Of a DNA stretch of 64,000 nucleotides, positions 19,157 through 29,100 are shown one piece after another. A model generated the notes under the pieces. That model saw only the letters and a list, made by a program, of their open reading frames with translations. It made no database searches and had not been told where the DNA came from. Numbering within the stretch: the stretch's first letter is position 1; the number at the start of each line of letters is the position of its first letter. The DNA lies in assembly GCA_963720695.1 (NCBI GenBank), contig CAVRGG010000003.1, forward strand, positions 124,001 to 188,000. The letters are read 5' to 3'. Origin of the DNA: UBA668 sp963720695. Its GTDB lineage: Bacteria > Actinomycetota > Acidimicrobiia > Acidimicrobiales > Ilumatobacteraceae. Made by a program: the position numbers and the translations under genes.

Positions 19157-19714
19157 ATGCCCCGCATCACTCCGCTCGAAGCCCCTTATGCCCCCGAGGT
19201 CGCCGCCCGGCTCGACAAGATGATGCCCGGCGGCGCACCTCCCATCGCACTGTTCCGAACCTTCGTCCGCAACATGCCCATGGCCGAGGCGATGGGGCCA
19301 TGGGGCGGCTACGAGCTCTCCAGGCGCCTGTCGCTGTCCGCCCGCCAGCGCGAGCTCGTCATCGATCGAGTCACCGCCCGCTGCGGATGCGAATACGAGT
19401 GGGGTGTGCACCTCGCCTTCTTCGCCGACCAGGTCGCGCTCACCCCAGAGCAGCGCCGGTCCATCACCTGTGGGAGCCCCGAGGACGGGTGCTGGCCCGA
19501 CGACGAGGCACACCTGATCCGAGCGGTCGACGAACTGCACGACGGCGCCGACATCAGCGACGCGACGTGGGCGGCCCTCACGACGTTCCTCACCGACGAG
19601 CAGCTTCTCGACGTGCTGATGCTCGCCGGCTGGTACCACGCGATCAGCTTCGCCGCGAACGCTGCCCGAGTACCGCTCGAAGACGGGGCACCCCGGTTCG
19701 GTGACGTCGCCTGA
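19157..19714 (+). CDS. Carboxymuconolactone decarboxylase / AhpD-like protein
   Basis: 185 residues. The core (LSARQRELVIDRVTARCGCE, YEWGVHLAFFADQ) is the CMD/AhpD fold signature. Instead of the AhpD CxxC it has CGC followed by EYEWGVH, as in the large CMD subfamily of uncharacterised peroxidase- or decarboxylase-like proteins. ATG 19157 is preferred over GTG 19148; GAGG lies about ten bases before it. It is the first gene of a pair with the EthD-like gene, under probable HxlR control. Confidence 0.85.
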   Translation: MPRITPLEAPYAPEVAARLDKMMPGGAPPIALFRTFVRNMPMAEAMGPWGGYELSRRLSLSARQRELVIDRVTARCGCEYEWGVHLAFFADQVALTPEQRRSITCGSPEDGCWPDDEAHLIRAVDELHDGADISDATWAALTTFLTDEQLLDVLMLAGWYHAISFAANAARVPLEDGAPRFGDVA

Positions 19715-19739
19715 ACCGGTCACACACAAGGAGACGACC

Positions 19740-20066
19740 ATGATCAGAGTCACCGTGATGTACCCGAACGCGCCGGGCGCGCACTTCGACCACGACTACT
19801 ACCGCGAACAGCACATGCCGCTGGTGAAAGCGGTGTTGGGCGGCGCCTGCGAGTACTACACCGTCGAGCGCGGCCTGAGCGGCAGAGCGCCGGATGAACC
19901 GCCCGCCTTCGTCGCGATGTGCTCGTTCGTCTGTGGTTCGGCCGAGGCCTACCGCGCCGCCATGCAGGACCGCGGCTCCGAGGTCCTCAACGACCTCGCC
20001 AACTACACCGACATCACCCCGGTGGTCCAGTTCAGCGAGGTCGTCGTCGAGCGATCCCATCCTTGA
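19740..20066 (+). CDS. EthD-family protein
   Basis: 108 residues, a single ferredoxin-like alpha+beta barrel (MIRVTVMYPN, FDHDYYREQHMPLV, DITPVVQFSEVV). The DHDYYREQHMPL stretch is the EthD hallmark. Family members are accessory proteins or cyclases in ether and aromatic degradation. AAGGAG lies nine bases before the ATG at 19740, 25 bases after the CMD stop. Together they look like a small stress- or xenobiotic-induced catabolic unit. Confidence 0.88.
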   Translation: MIRVTVMYPNAPGAHFDHDYYREQHMPLVKAVLGGACEYYTVERGLSGRAPDEPPAFVAMCSFVCGSAEAYRAAMQDRGSEVLNDLANYTDITPVVQFSEVVVERSHP

Positions 20067-20118
20067 CGGCCGCGCCAGAGGTCAGGCGGTCGGGCATCGC
20101 GAATCGCGTTCGGCGACG

Positions 20119-20532
20119 TCAGATTCGTTCGATGGACAGACGCAGCCGCATGGCCTTGGCCGTCGGCCATCGGCGGTCGGTCGTGATGAGACGGTCGGCG
20201 CCGGAGTGCGCCGCCGTCGCGATGACCAGCGCATCGGGCAGCTTCAGCGAGCGGTGGCGAGCGCGCAGCACCGCCGCCTGCGTGGCGGTCTCCTCGTCGA
20301 GATGCACGACGGCCACGGGGAGCCGATCGATGACCGTGAGTACGAGCTCGATTGCCTTCGTGCCGCGCCGAGCGGGGCCGACGAGGCACTCGGCGAGTGC
20401 CGACGCCGCGATGGAGAACCGCTCGGCATTGTCACGTGCAGTGGAGAGCACCGATCGTGCGGCGTCGTGGTGGGCGTCGTCGCCGTCGAGGAAGGCGATG
20501 ATGACCCCGGCGTCGAGATGCGTCAGTCCCAT
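20119..20532 (-). CDS. vapC: VapC-type PIN-domain toxin
   Basis: 137 residues. It has the PIN acidic residues: D in HLDAGVIIAFLDGDDAHH, E in ALAECLVG, D in KLPDALVIATA and D in LITTDRRW. PIN toxins are RNases that cleave tRNA or rRNA. Its start overlaps the antitoxin stop by ten bases, the usual toxin-antitoxin coupling with the antitoxin first. Confidence 0.9.
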   Translation of the reverse strand: MGLTHLDAGVIIAFLDGDDAHHDAARSVLSTARDNAERFSIAASALAECLVGPARRGTKAIELVLTVIDRLPVAVVHLDEETATQAAVLRARHRSLKLPDALVIATAAHSGADRLITTDRRWPTAKAMRLRLSIERI

Positions 20533-20789
20533 TCGGAACGAAGTTCGTCCAACTCGCCGAGGCGGTACACGCCTGTGAGCGCGCCCGCGAACTCTGCGAT
20601 GACGTCGTGCTCACGCTCGAGGACGACCCGTCCAGCCCCGTCAGCATGAGCCACCACGCGGTCACCGACCTCGAGACCGGCGCCGCGGAGCGCTTCGACA
20701 GGAATGGTGATCTGATGCTTGGAACTGATCCTGGACGCACCGCGCCGTCGTTCCGTTACTTTCGTCATGAAGGTAAAGGTATCCGCCAT
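20523..20789 (-). CDS. vapB: AbrB/SpoVT-type antitoxin (VapB)
   Basis: 88 residues from ATG 20789. It has a swapped-hairpin AbrB domain (SRISSKHQITIPVEALRGAG, LEVGDRVVAHADG) followed by a C-terminal toxin-binding tail. It should bind its own promoter and neutralise the PIN toxin encoded next. ATG 20768 is a plausible shorter start and a start at 20822 is a longer one; no Shine-Dalgarno decides. Confidence 0.85.
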   Translation of the reverse strand: MADTFTFMTKVTERRRGASRISSKHQITIPVEALRGAGLEVGDRVVAHADGAGRVVLEREHDVIAEFAGALTGVYRLGELDELRSEWD

Positions 20790-20962
20790 CGTTCGATCGA
20801 GCAAGGGACGGCGACCCCGCACTTGGGATGGTGGGCGGCAGAGCGCACTTGCAGCGCCCGCTCCAAGCTCTGGACGCTCGCGACCGCTTCGTTGATCGTG
20901 TCGGGCGATGATGCGCGTAGCGTCGCAGCGAGCGCCTCTGGGAGCGGCGGAAGTTCCGGCAC
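20765..20962 (-). CDS. Possible small protein upstream of vapB
   Basis: A 65-residue frame (MPELPPLPEALAATLRASSP) fills the otherwise empty region between vapB and the acyltransferase and overlaps the vapB start by 25 bases in another frame. The first 45 residues look like a helical cytoplasmic protein with normal codon use; the last 20 are Cys/Trp/Pro-containing and less protein-like. No family is recognised. It may be spurious. Confidence 0.3.
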   Translation of the reverse strand: MPELPPLPEALAATLRASSPDTINEAVASVQSLERALQVRSAAHHPKCGVAVPCSIERWRIPLPS

Positions 20963-21003
20963 GGTCCCGACTCTAGAAGTTGCATTCGTCGCCGTGCGCG
21001 GGT

Positions 21004-22944
21004 TCAGCCGAGACCGATCACCTCGGGGAGGATCAACGCCCTCGTCAGTTCGGCGCCGCTGTTCACCGTCGGGTCACCCTCGCCGTAGCTCGGGTGCAGG
21101 CCATCGGGTAGCAGCCGCTGGGCGTCGCCGCTCGCAGCGATGTACGCGGCGATGTCGATGATGGTCACCTCGTCGGGTCGCTGCGCCTGCAGGTCGTGGA
21201 GCAGCGCCGTCCACGCCGCGAACCGTTCCGGATGCGGGAAGTTCGGGTCCTCGGGCAGGGTCAGCCACAGCACCTTGCGCGCACCCGTGGCCGCGACGAT
21301 CGTGTCGTTGAGCGCCACCATCTCGGTGAGCAGCCAGGCTCGGTACGCGGGGTCGGTGACGTTCATCCACGTGTTGCCGAGCGCGGGGACCTTGCGATCG
21401 GCGATGTCGCGCGTACCGGACCACACCACCGCGGCATCGAGGCCGCCGAAGCGGGCGGCCACGTCGGCGATCGCGTTCGTCCAGTCGCAGTCGGCCGCCG
21501 GCTCGTAGACCGTCGCACCCTTGGTCGCCCGCATCGCCCCTGCTCGCCCGGTGGGGCAGCCCAGCGTGGTGTACGAGGTGGCCACCTGGATCTCGGTGAA
21601 GCCGCCCCGAGCGGTGCCGAGCCCGAGGTCGAGTGCCTTCGAGTCGCCGAAGAACCCGATCCGTACCGGGGGCGGCGCGATCGTGGTCGAGGTGGTGGAG
21701 CTCGTCGGCGACGGCGCGACGACCGGCGCGGTCGTGGTCGTCCCGACGTTGGTGCCGGCGGCCGTCGTCGAGGCGTTGGCCGCGACGACCGAGTTGAAGT
21801 CGGCGGCGGCCGCCTCGAAGTCCGTACCAGGTGCGGCCTCGGAGACGCCGACCGCGCCGACGAACAGGACCAGCACGGCCGTGGTCGCGGAGGCCACGGC
21901 CAGCCGTCGACCCTTCACCGCACCCGAGCGCACCGGACGCTCGAGCCAACGCTCCGAGAGCAGCGCGAGCGCGAGCGTCGCCGCGATGGTCGCCCACGGC
22001 ACGAGCGCGTCGGCCATGCCCGCACGCCGGAACGTCTGCAGCAGCGGCCAGTGGAACAGGTACACCGCGTACGAGATCTGCCCGAGGCGGGCCAACGGGA
22101 ACCAGTCCAGCAGCCGGCCGAGGCGAGGGACGCCCGAGACCGCGACGATGATCGCCGTGGCGACCGTGGCGCACACGAGCATGCCGCCATGGCGGAACCA
22201 GGGGTCGCTGACGTCGAGGCGCAGCACCACCCAGGTGAGCATCACGATCCCCGCGATCGACACCACCGCGGCGACGCACCGCGCCGCTCGCCCGGTCCAC
22301 ATCCGGCGTCGGAGCACGAGGGCGGCGAGCGCACCGACGAGCAACTCTCCTGCCCGGGTGAAGGTGGAGTAGTAGGACAGCACCGGCGAGTCCGACGCCG
22401 CCCAGATCGCGACGATGCTGCCGAGGAGGCCGACCACGACGGCGGTCACCATCCACCGGCGACGCCGGCAGAGCATGAGGGTCAGCGGCAACAGGAGGTA
22501 GAGCTGCTCCTCGATCGCCAGCGACCAGTAGTGCAGCACCGGCGAAGCAGCAGCGTCGACCCCGTACCGCTGCCGAGCGAGGACGTGGCCCCAGTTCGCC
22601 AACTGGGCGAGCGCGAAGTAGAGGTCGCGGCGGAAGTCGGCGGTGAGCCAACCGGCGAGCGACCAGCCCACCGCGATCGCGGTCAGCGTCGCCAGCGACA
22701 CGGGCATCAACCGACGGGCTCGACGGGACGAGAACCGGCGCAGCGACAGCGAACCTGTGGTCTCGACCTCGCGCAGGATGATCGACGAGATCAGGAACCC
22801 GGACAGGGCGAAGAAGATCGACACGCCGATGAATCCGCCCGGGACCTGCGCCGGCCAGATGTGGAAGACCACCACTGCCAGTACGGCCAGCCCCCGCAAC
22901 CCATCGAGCCCGGCGATGCGTTCGATGCCTCTCGACGGCACCAC
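21004..22944 (-). CDS. Acyltransferase-3 with C-terminal SGNH domain (OafA/YrhL type)
   Basis: 646 residues. The acyltransferase-3 domain (GLDGLRGLAVLAVVVFH, FFALSGFLIS, RRARRLMPVS, HYWSLAIEEQLYL) spans about ten membrane helices to roughly residue 370. A Thr/Ser-rich linker and an extracytoplasmic SGNH hydrolase-like domain starting RIGFFGDSKALDL follow. Such proteins acetylate cell-surface sugars or peptidoglycan, with the SGNH part completing transfer outside. GTG 22944 is preceded by GGGGAGGG. Confidence 0.92.
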   Translation of the reverse strand: MVPSRGIERIAGLDGLRGLAVLAVVVFHIWPAQVPGGFIGVSIFFALSGFLISSIILREVETTGSLSLRRFSSRRARRLMPVSLATLTAIAVGWSLAGWLTADFRRDLYFALAQLANWGHVLARQRYGVDAAASPVLHYWSLAIEEQLYLLLPLTLMLCRRRRWMVTAVVVGLLGSIVAIWAASDSPVLSYYSTFTRAGELLVGALAALVLRRRMWTGRAARCVAAVVSIAGIVMLTWVVLRLDVSDPWFRHGGMLVCATVATAIIVAVSGVPRLGRLLDWFPLARLGQISYAVYLFHWPLLQTFRRAGMADALVPWATIAATLALALLSERWLERPVRSGAVKGRRLAVASATTAVLVLFVGAVGVSEAAPGTDFEAAAADFNSVVAANASTTAAGTNVGTTTTAPVVAPSPTSSTTSTTIAPPPVRIGFFGDSKALDLGLGTARGGFTEIQVATSYTTLGCPTGRAGAMRATKGATVYEPAADCDWTNAIADVAARFGGLDAAVVWSGTRDIADRKVPALGNTWMNVTDPAYRAWLLTEMVALNDTIVAATGARKVLWLTLPEDPNFPHPERFAAWTALLHDLQAQRPDEVTIIDIAAYIAASGDAQRLLPDGLHPSYGEGDPTVNSGAELTRALILPEVIGLG

Positions 22945-23075
22945 GACCCTCCCCGTTCACCGTTGGTTCCGGCCGAACCTTAGCCAGCAGCTGCGCCGGT
23001 TGGTCGGCGGCGAGCTGTCACCCACGGACACGAGTGCGAGCGTCTGTACGGGGAGACCGACTCAGGAGCGCCCTC

Positions 23076-23717
23076 ATGACCGACCTCGCCACGACCGCAC
23101 CCGCGGAGATCGCCACCCGCCGCACCGGCCCCCTTGCCGTCCCCCTCGGAGCACTGGGTGGACTGCTCCTCGGTGTGACCGCTCGGGCATGGATGCGCTT
23201 CATCTCCGACGACCCGCAGTTCACCTGGAGCGGCACGCTGTTCATCGTCGGCGGGTTCACCGTGTTCGGAACCGCGCAGGGCACCGTTCGGTTCGCACGC
23301 CGGTCCAGCCGACGATGGGTCGTGTCGCTCGCCCGGCTGTTCGGCTCGGTGCTGATGCTCCCGCTGTTCGCCGCTGCCGGCAGTGTGATGCTGCCCACCG
23401 TGGTCTGCTTCGGTCTGGTCACCGCCCGACCCGGGTGGAAACGCTGGGAGCGGTGGGCCGCATGTGCGGTCGGGGCAGTCCCGATGGTCTTCGTGAGCTC
23501 CACCATCATCGACAGCTTCGGATGGTCATTGCACAGCGCGGCCGGGATCGCGATGGCGATCGGCGTGTACGCGACCGTCGTGCGGATGGCTCGACCCACG
23601 TTCTCCGCTCATCCCGCGGGCGTGCACATTCCGGGTTGGTTGAGGGCATCCGCCGCTGCCCTCATTTCCGCGCTGCTGGTGGTGTTCGCCCTCGGCGCGT
23701 TCCTCACTCGCACCTGA
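23076..23717 (+). CDS. Membrane protein of unknown function
   Basis: 213 residues with five or six hydrophobic segments (about 22-42, 52-72, 88-112, 125-145, 150-172, 188-210). CAGGAG lies seven bases before ATG 23076, which rules out the upstream in-frame start. No family is recognised. It diverges from the acyltransferase and converges on the sigma-linked membrane gene, nine bases away. Confidence 0.8.
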   Translation: MTDLATTAPAEIATRRTGPLAVPLGALGGLLLGVTARAWMRFISDDPQFTWSGTLFIVGGFTVFGTAQGTVRFARRSSRRWVVSLARLFGSVLMLPLFAAAGSVMLPTVVCFGLVTARPGWKRWERWAACAVGAVPMVFVSSTIIDSFGWSLHSAAGIAMAIGVYATVVRMARPTFSAHPAGVHIPGWLRASAAALISALLVVFALGAFLTRT

Positions 23718-23726
23718 CCGCGGCGA

Positions 23727-24380
23727 TCATTCCTCGTGCGGTTCGACGCGCAGGATCCAGGTCCCGGCGCCGAGGGTCGGCGGCGCACCGTCCGAACGTC
23801 TCCCTCCGCCGAGCAGGCGCCCGATCACCGGCAGACCGACCACGTTCAATGCGTGCAGGACGCCCATGATCAGCAGGATGCCGCCCACTCGGGCGACCTC
23901 GTCCTGCAGTTGCTCTCCGGTGGATCGCTTCCAGTTCGCGGGCTGCACGAAGCGCATCGTGAAGAGGACGAACGAGGCGAAGATGAGGTAGTACGCCACG
24001 TCGGTGAGCACGAGATAGCTCTTGCCGGTGCGCGGGTTGGACCGGAACACATCGGCCGCGTAGGAGCGACCGAATCGTTTGATGAACGGCCCGAGCGCGA
24101 TCGCAAGCGCGACGAGCACGATGTTGGTGATGAGTTCGATGAGCCACCACGGCATGGTGAACCTCCCTTGGTCGAAGTCGGAGAAGGCCAGCGTGATGCC
24201 GGCGAGAACGAGAACGAAGCCGGCACATCCGGCAGCCAGTTGCAGCCGGAAACGGCGACGGGCGCGAGCGTCATCGAGGCTGAGTTGCACCCGGGCGAAC
24301 AGGTCCGGCCGGTCGTGCACGACCTCCCGCGCCTCTGCGAAGGCGTCGACGAGCCGGCTCTCGAGATCCGCCATGTTCAT
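23727..24380 (-). CDS. Membrane protein coupled to the sigma factor, candidate regulator
   Basis: 217 residues: about 45 cytoplasmic residues (LESRLVDAFAEAREVVHDRP), then four hydrophobic segments. Its ATG overlaps the sigma-factor stop by four bases (ATGA at 24377-24380), the position usual for an anti-sigma factor. It lacks the HxxxCxxC zinc motif of common anti-sigma domains. The role as sigma regulator is inference from position only. Confidence 0.8.
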   Translation of the reverse strand: MNMADLESRLVDAFAEAREVVHDRPDLFARVQLSLDDARARRRFRLQLAAGCAGFVLVLAGITLAFSDFDQGRFTMPWWLIELITNIVLVALAIALGPFIKRFGRSYAADVFRSNPRTGKSYLVLTDVAYYLIFASFVLFTMRFVQPANWKRSTGEQLQDEVARVGGILLIMGVLHALNVVGLPVIGRLLGGGRRSDGAPPTLGAGTWILRVEPHEE

Positions 24381-25081
24381 GACACGCCGAGCCTCGAGTT
24401 CAGGGTCACCATCGCCCGCTTCAGGTGCGTCTTCACCGAGTTCGAGGACAGGCCGAGCGTGTCGGCGACACCATCGACGGACATCTCGGAGAAGTAGCGA
24501 AGGGTGATGCAGTCGCGCTGACGCGGTGGCAGGCCTCGGACCGCGTCGAGCACGCGTCGATGTTCCTCGGATCGCACGAGCATGTCCGACGCGTCGTCGA
24601 CGATGTCGATGTCCCGCCCCGCCGCCGGACGATGTCGCAGCGAGACCAGACCTCGCCGGTTGTGGTCCCTCGCGAGGTTGAGGACGATGGATCGAAGGTA
24701 GGCCGGCGCCCGCTCGACGTCCTCGATGCGATCGACCCGCCTGGCCAGACGCAGGAAGGCTTCCTGCACGATGTCCTCGGCGGCGTCCCGATCGTCGACG
24801 AAGAGGCGCGCCAGCCGCACGAGTGACCGGCCCTCTTCCTCGAACAGCCGGATCACGAGGGGCTCCGCGGACGCGACCAGCTCCTGCGATCCCTCGGCAC
24901 GAAGACGACCCACGAGCAATGCCAACGCCGGTGACAGCCCCGCACCCGGGAGCTGCCCCCCGAGCGCGTGCACGCTGGTCACCGGTCCCCGACGGCGTCG
25001 CCGGACGGAGGCGAACAGCCGCTCACCCGCATCAGCCTGCCACGCCGGATCGAACCCATCTCCCGAACGGACGAGTACCAC
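24377..25081 (-). CDS. ECF-type RNA polymerase sigma factor
   Basis: 234 residues from GTG 25081, although the first ~50 are atypical and a later start is possible. Region 2 is VDDRDAAEDIVQEAFLRLA. Region 4 is LPPRQRDCITLRYFSEMSVD followed by a helix-turn-helix (VADTLGLSSNSVKTHLKR). It directs RNA polymerase to a dedicated promoter set. It is coupled to the downstream membrane protein. Long N-terminal extensions ahead of region 2 occur in some actinobacterial ECF groups. Confidence 0.88.
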   Translation of the reverse strand: MVLVRSGDGFDPAWQADAGERLFASVRRRRRGPVTSVHALGGQLPGAGLSPALALLVGRLRAEGSQELVASAEPLVIRLFEEEGRSLVRLARLFVDDRDAAEDIVQEAFLRLARRVDRIEDVERAPAYLRSIVLNLARDHNRRGLVSLRHRPAAGRDIDIVDDASDMLVRSEEHRRVLDAVRGLPPRQRDCITLRYFSEMSVDGVADTLGLSSNSVKTHLKRAMVTLNSRLGVS

Positions 25082-25120
25082 CTCGTGACGGGTGACATCG
25101 AGGCCGAGATTTCACACCTG

Positions 25121-25149
25121 CAAGTGGGTTGCAAGTGGGCGTCAAGTGG
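25121..25149 (+). promoter_or_regulatory. Three CAAGTGG repeats phased at 11 bp
   Basis: CAAGTGG starts at 25121, 25132 and 25143, exactly 11 bases apart. The likely -10 of the MBL gene, CACCGT at 25157-25162, lies seven bases before its ATG. The repeats therefore cover the -35 region, as expected for an activator that binds head-to-tail like PhoB/OmpR-type regulators. The motif is not one I recognise. Confidence 0.65.
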
Positions 25150-25169
25150 TCGGGCTCACCGTGTGCCAC

Positions 25170-25997
25170 ATGGAAACCGCATACACCCCCACCAAGACCC
25201 GTCTCGAGCCGACCAAGATCGCCAACGAGACCTTCCTCATCCACGACCACAACGGTGAGGGCCAGGCCCCCGTGCTGGTCCCCCTCAACTCGATGGTCAT
25301 CCGCTCCGCAGAGCCGATCGTGGTCGACACGGGCATGCCCGAGAACCGCGAGCAGTTCCTCGCCGACGTCTTCTCCATCGTCGAGCCCGAGGACATCCGC
25401 TGGGTGTTCATCAGCCACGACGACATCGACCACACCGGCAACCTCAACGCGCTGATGGACCTGGCCCCGAACGCGACCGTGATCGTCAACTGGTTCCTCA
25501 TGGAGCGGATGGGCGCCTCGCTCGAGGTGTCGCCCATGCGTCAGCGATGGGTCGGCGACGGTGAGCGCATCGACGTCGGCGACCGCACCCTGCTGGCCGT
25601 TCGTCCGCCGGTGTACGACTCGCCCACGACTCGCGGTCTGTTCGACCCGACCACGGGTGTGTACTGGGCGAGCGACAGCTTTGCCACGCCGATGCTCACG
25701 CCGACCCGTCACGTCGAGGACCTCGACGCCGAGTTCTGGATCGGCGGGATGACGATGTTCAACAAGTACGTGTCACCGTGGCTCGACCTCGTCGACGACG
25801 AGAAGTTCCAGCTCACGGTGGACCGCGTCGAGGCGCTCGGGGCCTCGTACATCGCCGGTTGCCACACGCCGATCATCGGGCGCGACCGGGTCGACGAGGC
25901 GATCGCGATCACTCGCAACTCCGTCGGCGCCGAGGTGGCACCGCAGCCGGACCAGTCGGTCCTCGACCAGATCCAGCTGACGCTGATGTCGCACTGA
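25170..25997 (+). CDS. Metallo-beta-lactamase-fold protein, flavodiiron-type MBL domain
   Basis: 275 residues from ATG 25170. The metal motif is SHDDIDHTGN, the form found in flavodiiron/ODP-type MBL domains. VVDTGMP precedes it, WASDSFATP supplies the next ligand region and AGCHTPIIG the last. No flavodoxin domain is fused. An oxygen-sensing, NO/O2-reducing or hydrolytic role is possible. The phased CAAGTGG array directly upstream suggests activator control. A GC-rich hairpin follows the stop. Confidence 0.85.
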   Translation: METAYTPTKTRLEPTKIANETFLIHDHNGEGQAPVLVPLNSMVIRSAEPIVVDTGMPENREQFLADVFSIVEPEDIRWVFISHDDIDHTGNLNALMDLAPNATVIVNWFLMERMGASLEVSPMRQRWVGDGERIDVGDRTLLAVRPPVYDSPTTRGLFDPTTGVYWASDSFATPMLTPTRHVEDLDAEFWIGGMTMFNKYVSPWLDLVDDEKFQLTVDRVEALGASYIAGCHTPIIGRDRVDEAIAITRNSVGAEVAPQPDQSVLDQIQLTLMSH

Positions 25998-26020
25998 GCC
26001 GTTCCGTCCACTCCCCCTCG

Positions 26021-26054
26021 CGATGCCCCGGTCCGTGCGCTGGCCGGGGCATCG
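26021..26054 (+). terminator. GC-rich hairpin after the MBL gene
   Basis: An 11-bp perfect stem (CGATGCCCCGG with CCGGGGCATCG) encloses a 12-base loop and lies 24 bases after the stop at 25997. There is no U tract, which is common for terminators in high-GC actinobacteria. It also separates this gene from the BTAD regulator and argues against starts of the latter at 26023. Confidence 0.6.
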
Positions 26055-26109
26055 TCGCGCCACATGTCACCGAGCGCGGACGGCGGCGCCTGTGGTAGAC
26101 CTCGCCCTC

Positions 26110-29100
26110 GTGCTGACGGTGCACGTGCTCGGTGCGGTCGAGGTTCGCCGCGACGGTCACCCAGTGGAACTGGGCGGCCCGCAGCAGCGCGCCGTGATCG
26201 CCCATCTGGCACTCGACGCCGGTCGTGTCGTGTCGGTGGAACGGCTCATCGATCGACTGTGGGGCGATGACCCGCCACGCACGCCACTGGGCACCCTGCA
26301 GAGCTACGTGTCGCGCCTTCGCCGCGCGATGGAGCCGACTCGGGAGGCGGGAGCCGCGCCCCAGGTACTCGTGTCGGAGGCACCGGGCTACGTGCTCCAG
26401 GTGCCTGCGGCCCAGGTCGACGTCCACCAGTTCCGTGCCCTCGTGGCAGAGGCGAGGTCGGCCGCAGCGGCCGGCCACCACGACCTCGCCCTCGCCCGCT
26501 TCGACGAGGCCCTCGCGCTCTGGCGCGGCCCCGCCCTGGGGGGCGTCGGTCCTGAGGATCAGGTGCGCTCGATCATCATCCGTCTCCAGGAGGAACGCGA
26601 CGCGGCGCGCGAGGACCGTTTCGAGGCGCTGCTCGCGCTCGGCCGCCACGTCGAGGCGGTCCCCCGCTTGCAGGCGGCCGTCGCCGAGCAGCCCTTACGG
26701 GAACGCCTGTGGGAGCTGCTCTCGCTCGCCCTGTACCGCAGCAGCCGCCAGGCCGACGCACTGCGGGTGCTCGCCGACGCGAGAGCGATGCTGCTCGACG
26801 AGCTCGGACTGGACCCTGGTCCGGCGCTGCGCGACCTCGAAGCCCGCATCCTCGCCCAGGACCCGACGCTGCGCCCGCACACCACCGACGCGGCACCCGC
26901 ACCGGTCGACGTCGTGGAGGCTCCTCCACCCGCCCGCGCCGAACTGGTGGGCCGAAGTCGCGAGTGGACCGCGCTCGTCACGGCGATGGCCGCGGCGGCC
27001 GTCGGCCGTCCCCAGCTGGTGCTGATCGACGGCGAACCCGGCATCGGGAAATCGACGCTCTGCGACGCGTTGCTGACACATGCCATCGACCAGGGGTGGA
27101 GGACGGCGGTCGGTCGTTGTGTGGAACCGGGACTCGCACCGTCGCTCTGGCCCGCGATCGAGATCGTGCGCGACATCCTCGCCAGCGCGCCGACACGGAC
27201 GGCACCATCGGCTGACCCCACCGAGAATCCACTCCGTCGCCTCGCCGGCGCCCGCGACCTGGGGCGCTCCATCTCGCCGGTGGAGATGGCCGACCAGTTC
27301 GTGGCGCTGCTCGACGAGATGGCCGGGCCGCCATGGGTGATCCTGGTCGACGACCTGCACTGGGCGGATCAGGCGACGCTCGACGTGGTACGCCTCGCCC
27401 TGGAGCGACTCGGCTCGCGCCCGATGTTGGTGGTCGGTGCTCATCGGCCCCCGGAGATCGTGCCCGAGTCGGTGCTCGGCGAGGCCCTCGGCGACCTGCA
27501 CCGCTCGTCGCTGTCCACGACCCGCATCCGGATGACGCCACTCGACACTGCCGGAGTCTCTCGGTTGGTGGAGATCACGACCGGCGTCGCGCCGTCCGCC
27601 GAGGTCGCCGAGCGCGTCCACACACGCGCCGGCGGCAACCCGCTGTTCGTCACCGAGCTGGCCCGCCTCGCCGGCGAACGCGGGCTCACCGACAGCAGCG
27701 ACGTGCCGGACGCGATCCGCGACGTCGTGCGCAGCCGGCTCGCCGGGTTGCCCGAGCGTGCCACGGCAGAGCTGGAGGTGGCGGCCGTACTCGGAGAACG
27801 GTTCGACCTGCGCACGGCGATGGCGGCGAGCGAGCGCGACCCCGATGCCTGCCTCGACGCACTCGATGCGGCCATCGTGACGCGCATCCTCGTGCCCGAG
27901 GCCGACGGCTTCCGCTTCGCCCACGCACTCGTGCGCGACGCAGTGCTCGCCGAGGTCTCACCGCTGCGTCTCGCCCGCCTGCACCACCGCGCCGCAGACG
28001 CGATCCTCGCCACGCACGGCGACGGTCCCGACGAGGCCGAGCCGATCGCTCACCACCGGCTCGCGTCCGCGGCGTTCGCCGACCCCGTGGTGGTCGCCGC
28101 CGCCCTCGTCCGTGCATCCGACATCGCCCGTTGGCGCACGGCGCTGGACCGCGCCGAGCAGCTCGCCGAGGAGGCGCTCACCCGTCTCGCATCCGTGCCG
28201 CGCACCGCTCGCGTCAACGCGGTGGAGGTCGACGCGATGGAGGCCCTCGTCAGCGCCGGCTTCCGCCGCAATGAGCCGTCGCACAGCCTCCGAGCGATCG
28301 AGCGGGTCACCGCGATCGCCGAGCGCGGCGGGAGCGATGCGGCGCTGGCCCTGGTCACGTTCCTCAACTGGGGCGACATCGACGAGGCCGAGCACCTCGC
28401 CGACGTGGCCGAGCCGGTGGAGCGGGCACGGGCACTCGCGTCGCGCACCACCGACGCGTACGCGTCCGTCACGGCGGGTTTCATGGTCGCCGCGTTCTCG
28501 TTCCTGCAGGGTCACATCGAAGAGGCGGCCCAGCACGCAGCGGTCGCGATCGACGCGGCGGGCACCCCCACGCCGGACGCCAGCCCTGAGCACGTGCCCT
28601 TGGTCCTGCTGCCCGTGGTCGCCGGGATGATCGCCGCCCTACGCGACGAGCCCGAGCTCGCCCGCGAGCACACGCACCTCCGGGCGGCCGCCTGGTTGGC
28701 AGAACGCAGCGTGGTCGATCCGACCGCGGCCATGGCGTTGGCCTTCAACCGCGCCCTCGTGCAGGCCCTCTTCGACCGGCCGCAGGCGGTGCTGGACGAG
28801 CTGCGCGACGCACCTCGGACTCCGGACAACGGCTTCGTCGGCCAGCAACTCGCCACCGTCGACGTGCTCAGTGCATGGGCTCGCACGAAGCTGGGCGATG
28901 CCGCTGCACTCGCCGACGGGTTCGCGGCGATGGCGATCATCGACGCGAGCGAGGAGCGGATCCTGCGGGCGGCACTGCGTGCGCTGCTCGCCGACGGCTG
29001 CATCGCCATCGACGATGCCGCGGCGCTCGACCTCCTGGAGCAGGCACGCCGCGAGGCGCTCGACCGCGGCGAGGTGTGGTGGCTACCCGAGATCCTTCGC

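Noticed and set aside
21196..22983. Long plus-strand open frame over the acyltransferase
   Set aside because: Arg/His/Gly-rich shadow of a well-supported membrane gene; typical of high-GC DNA.
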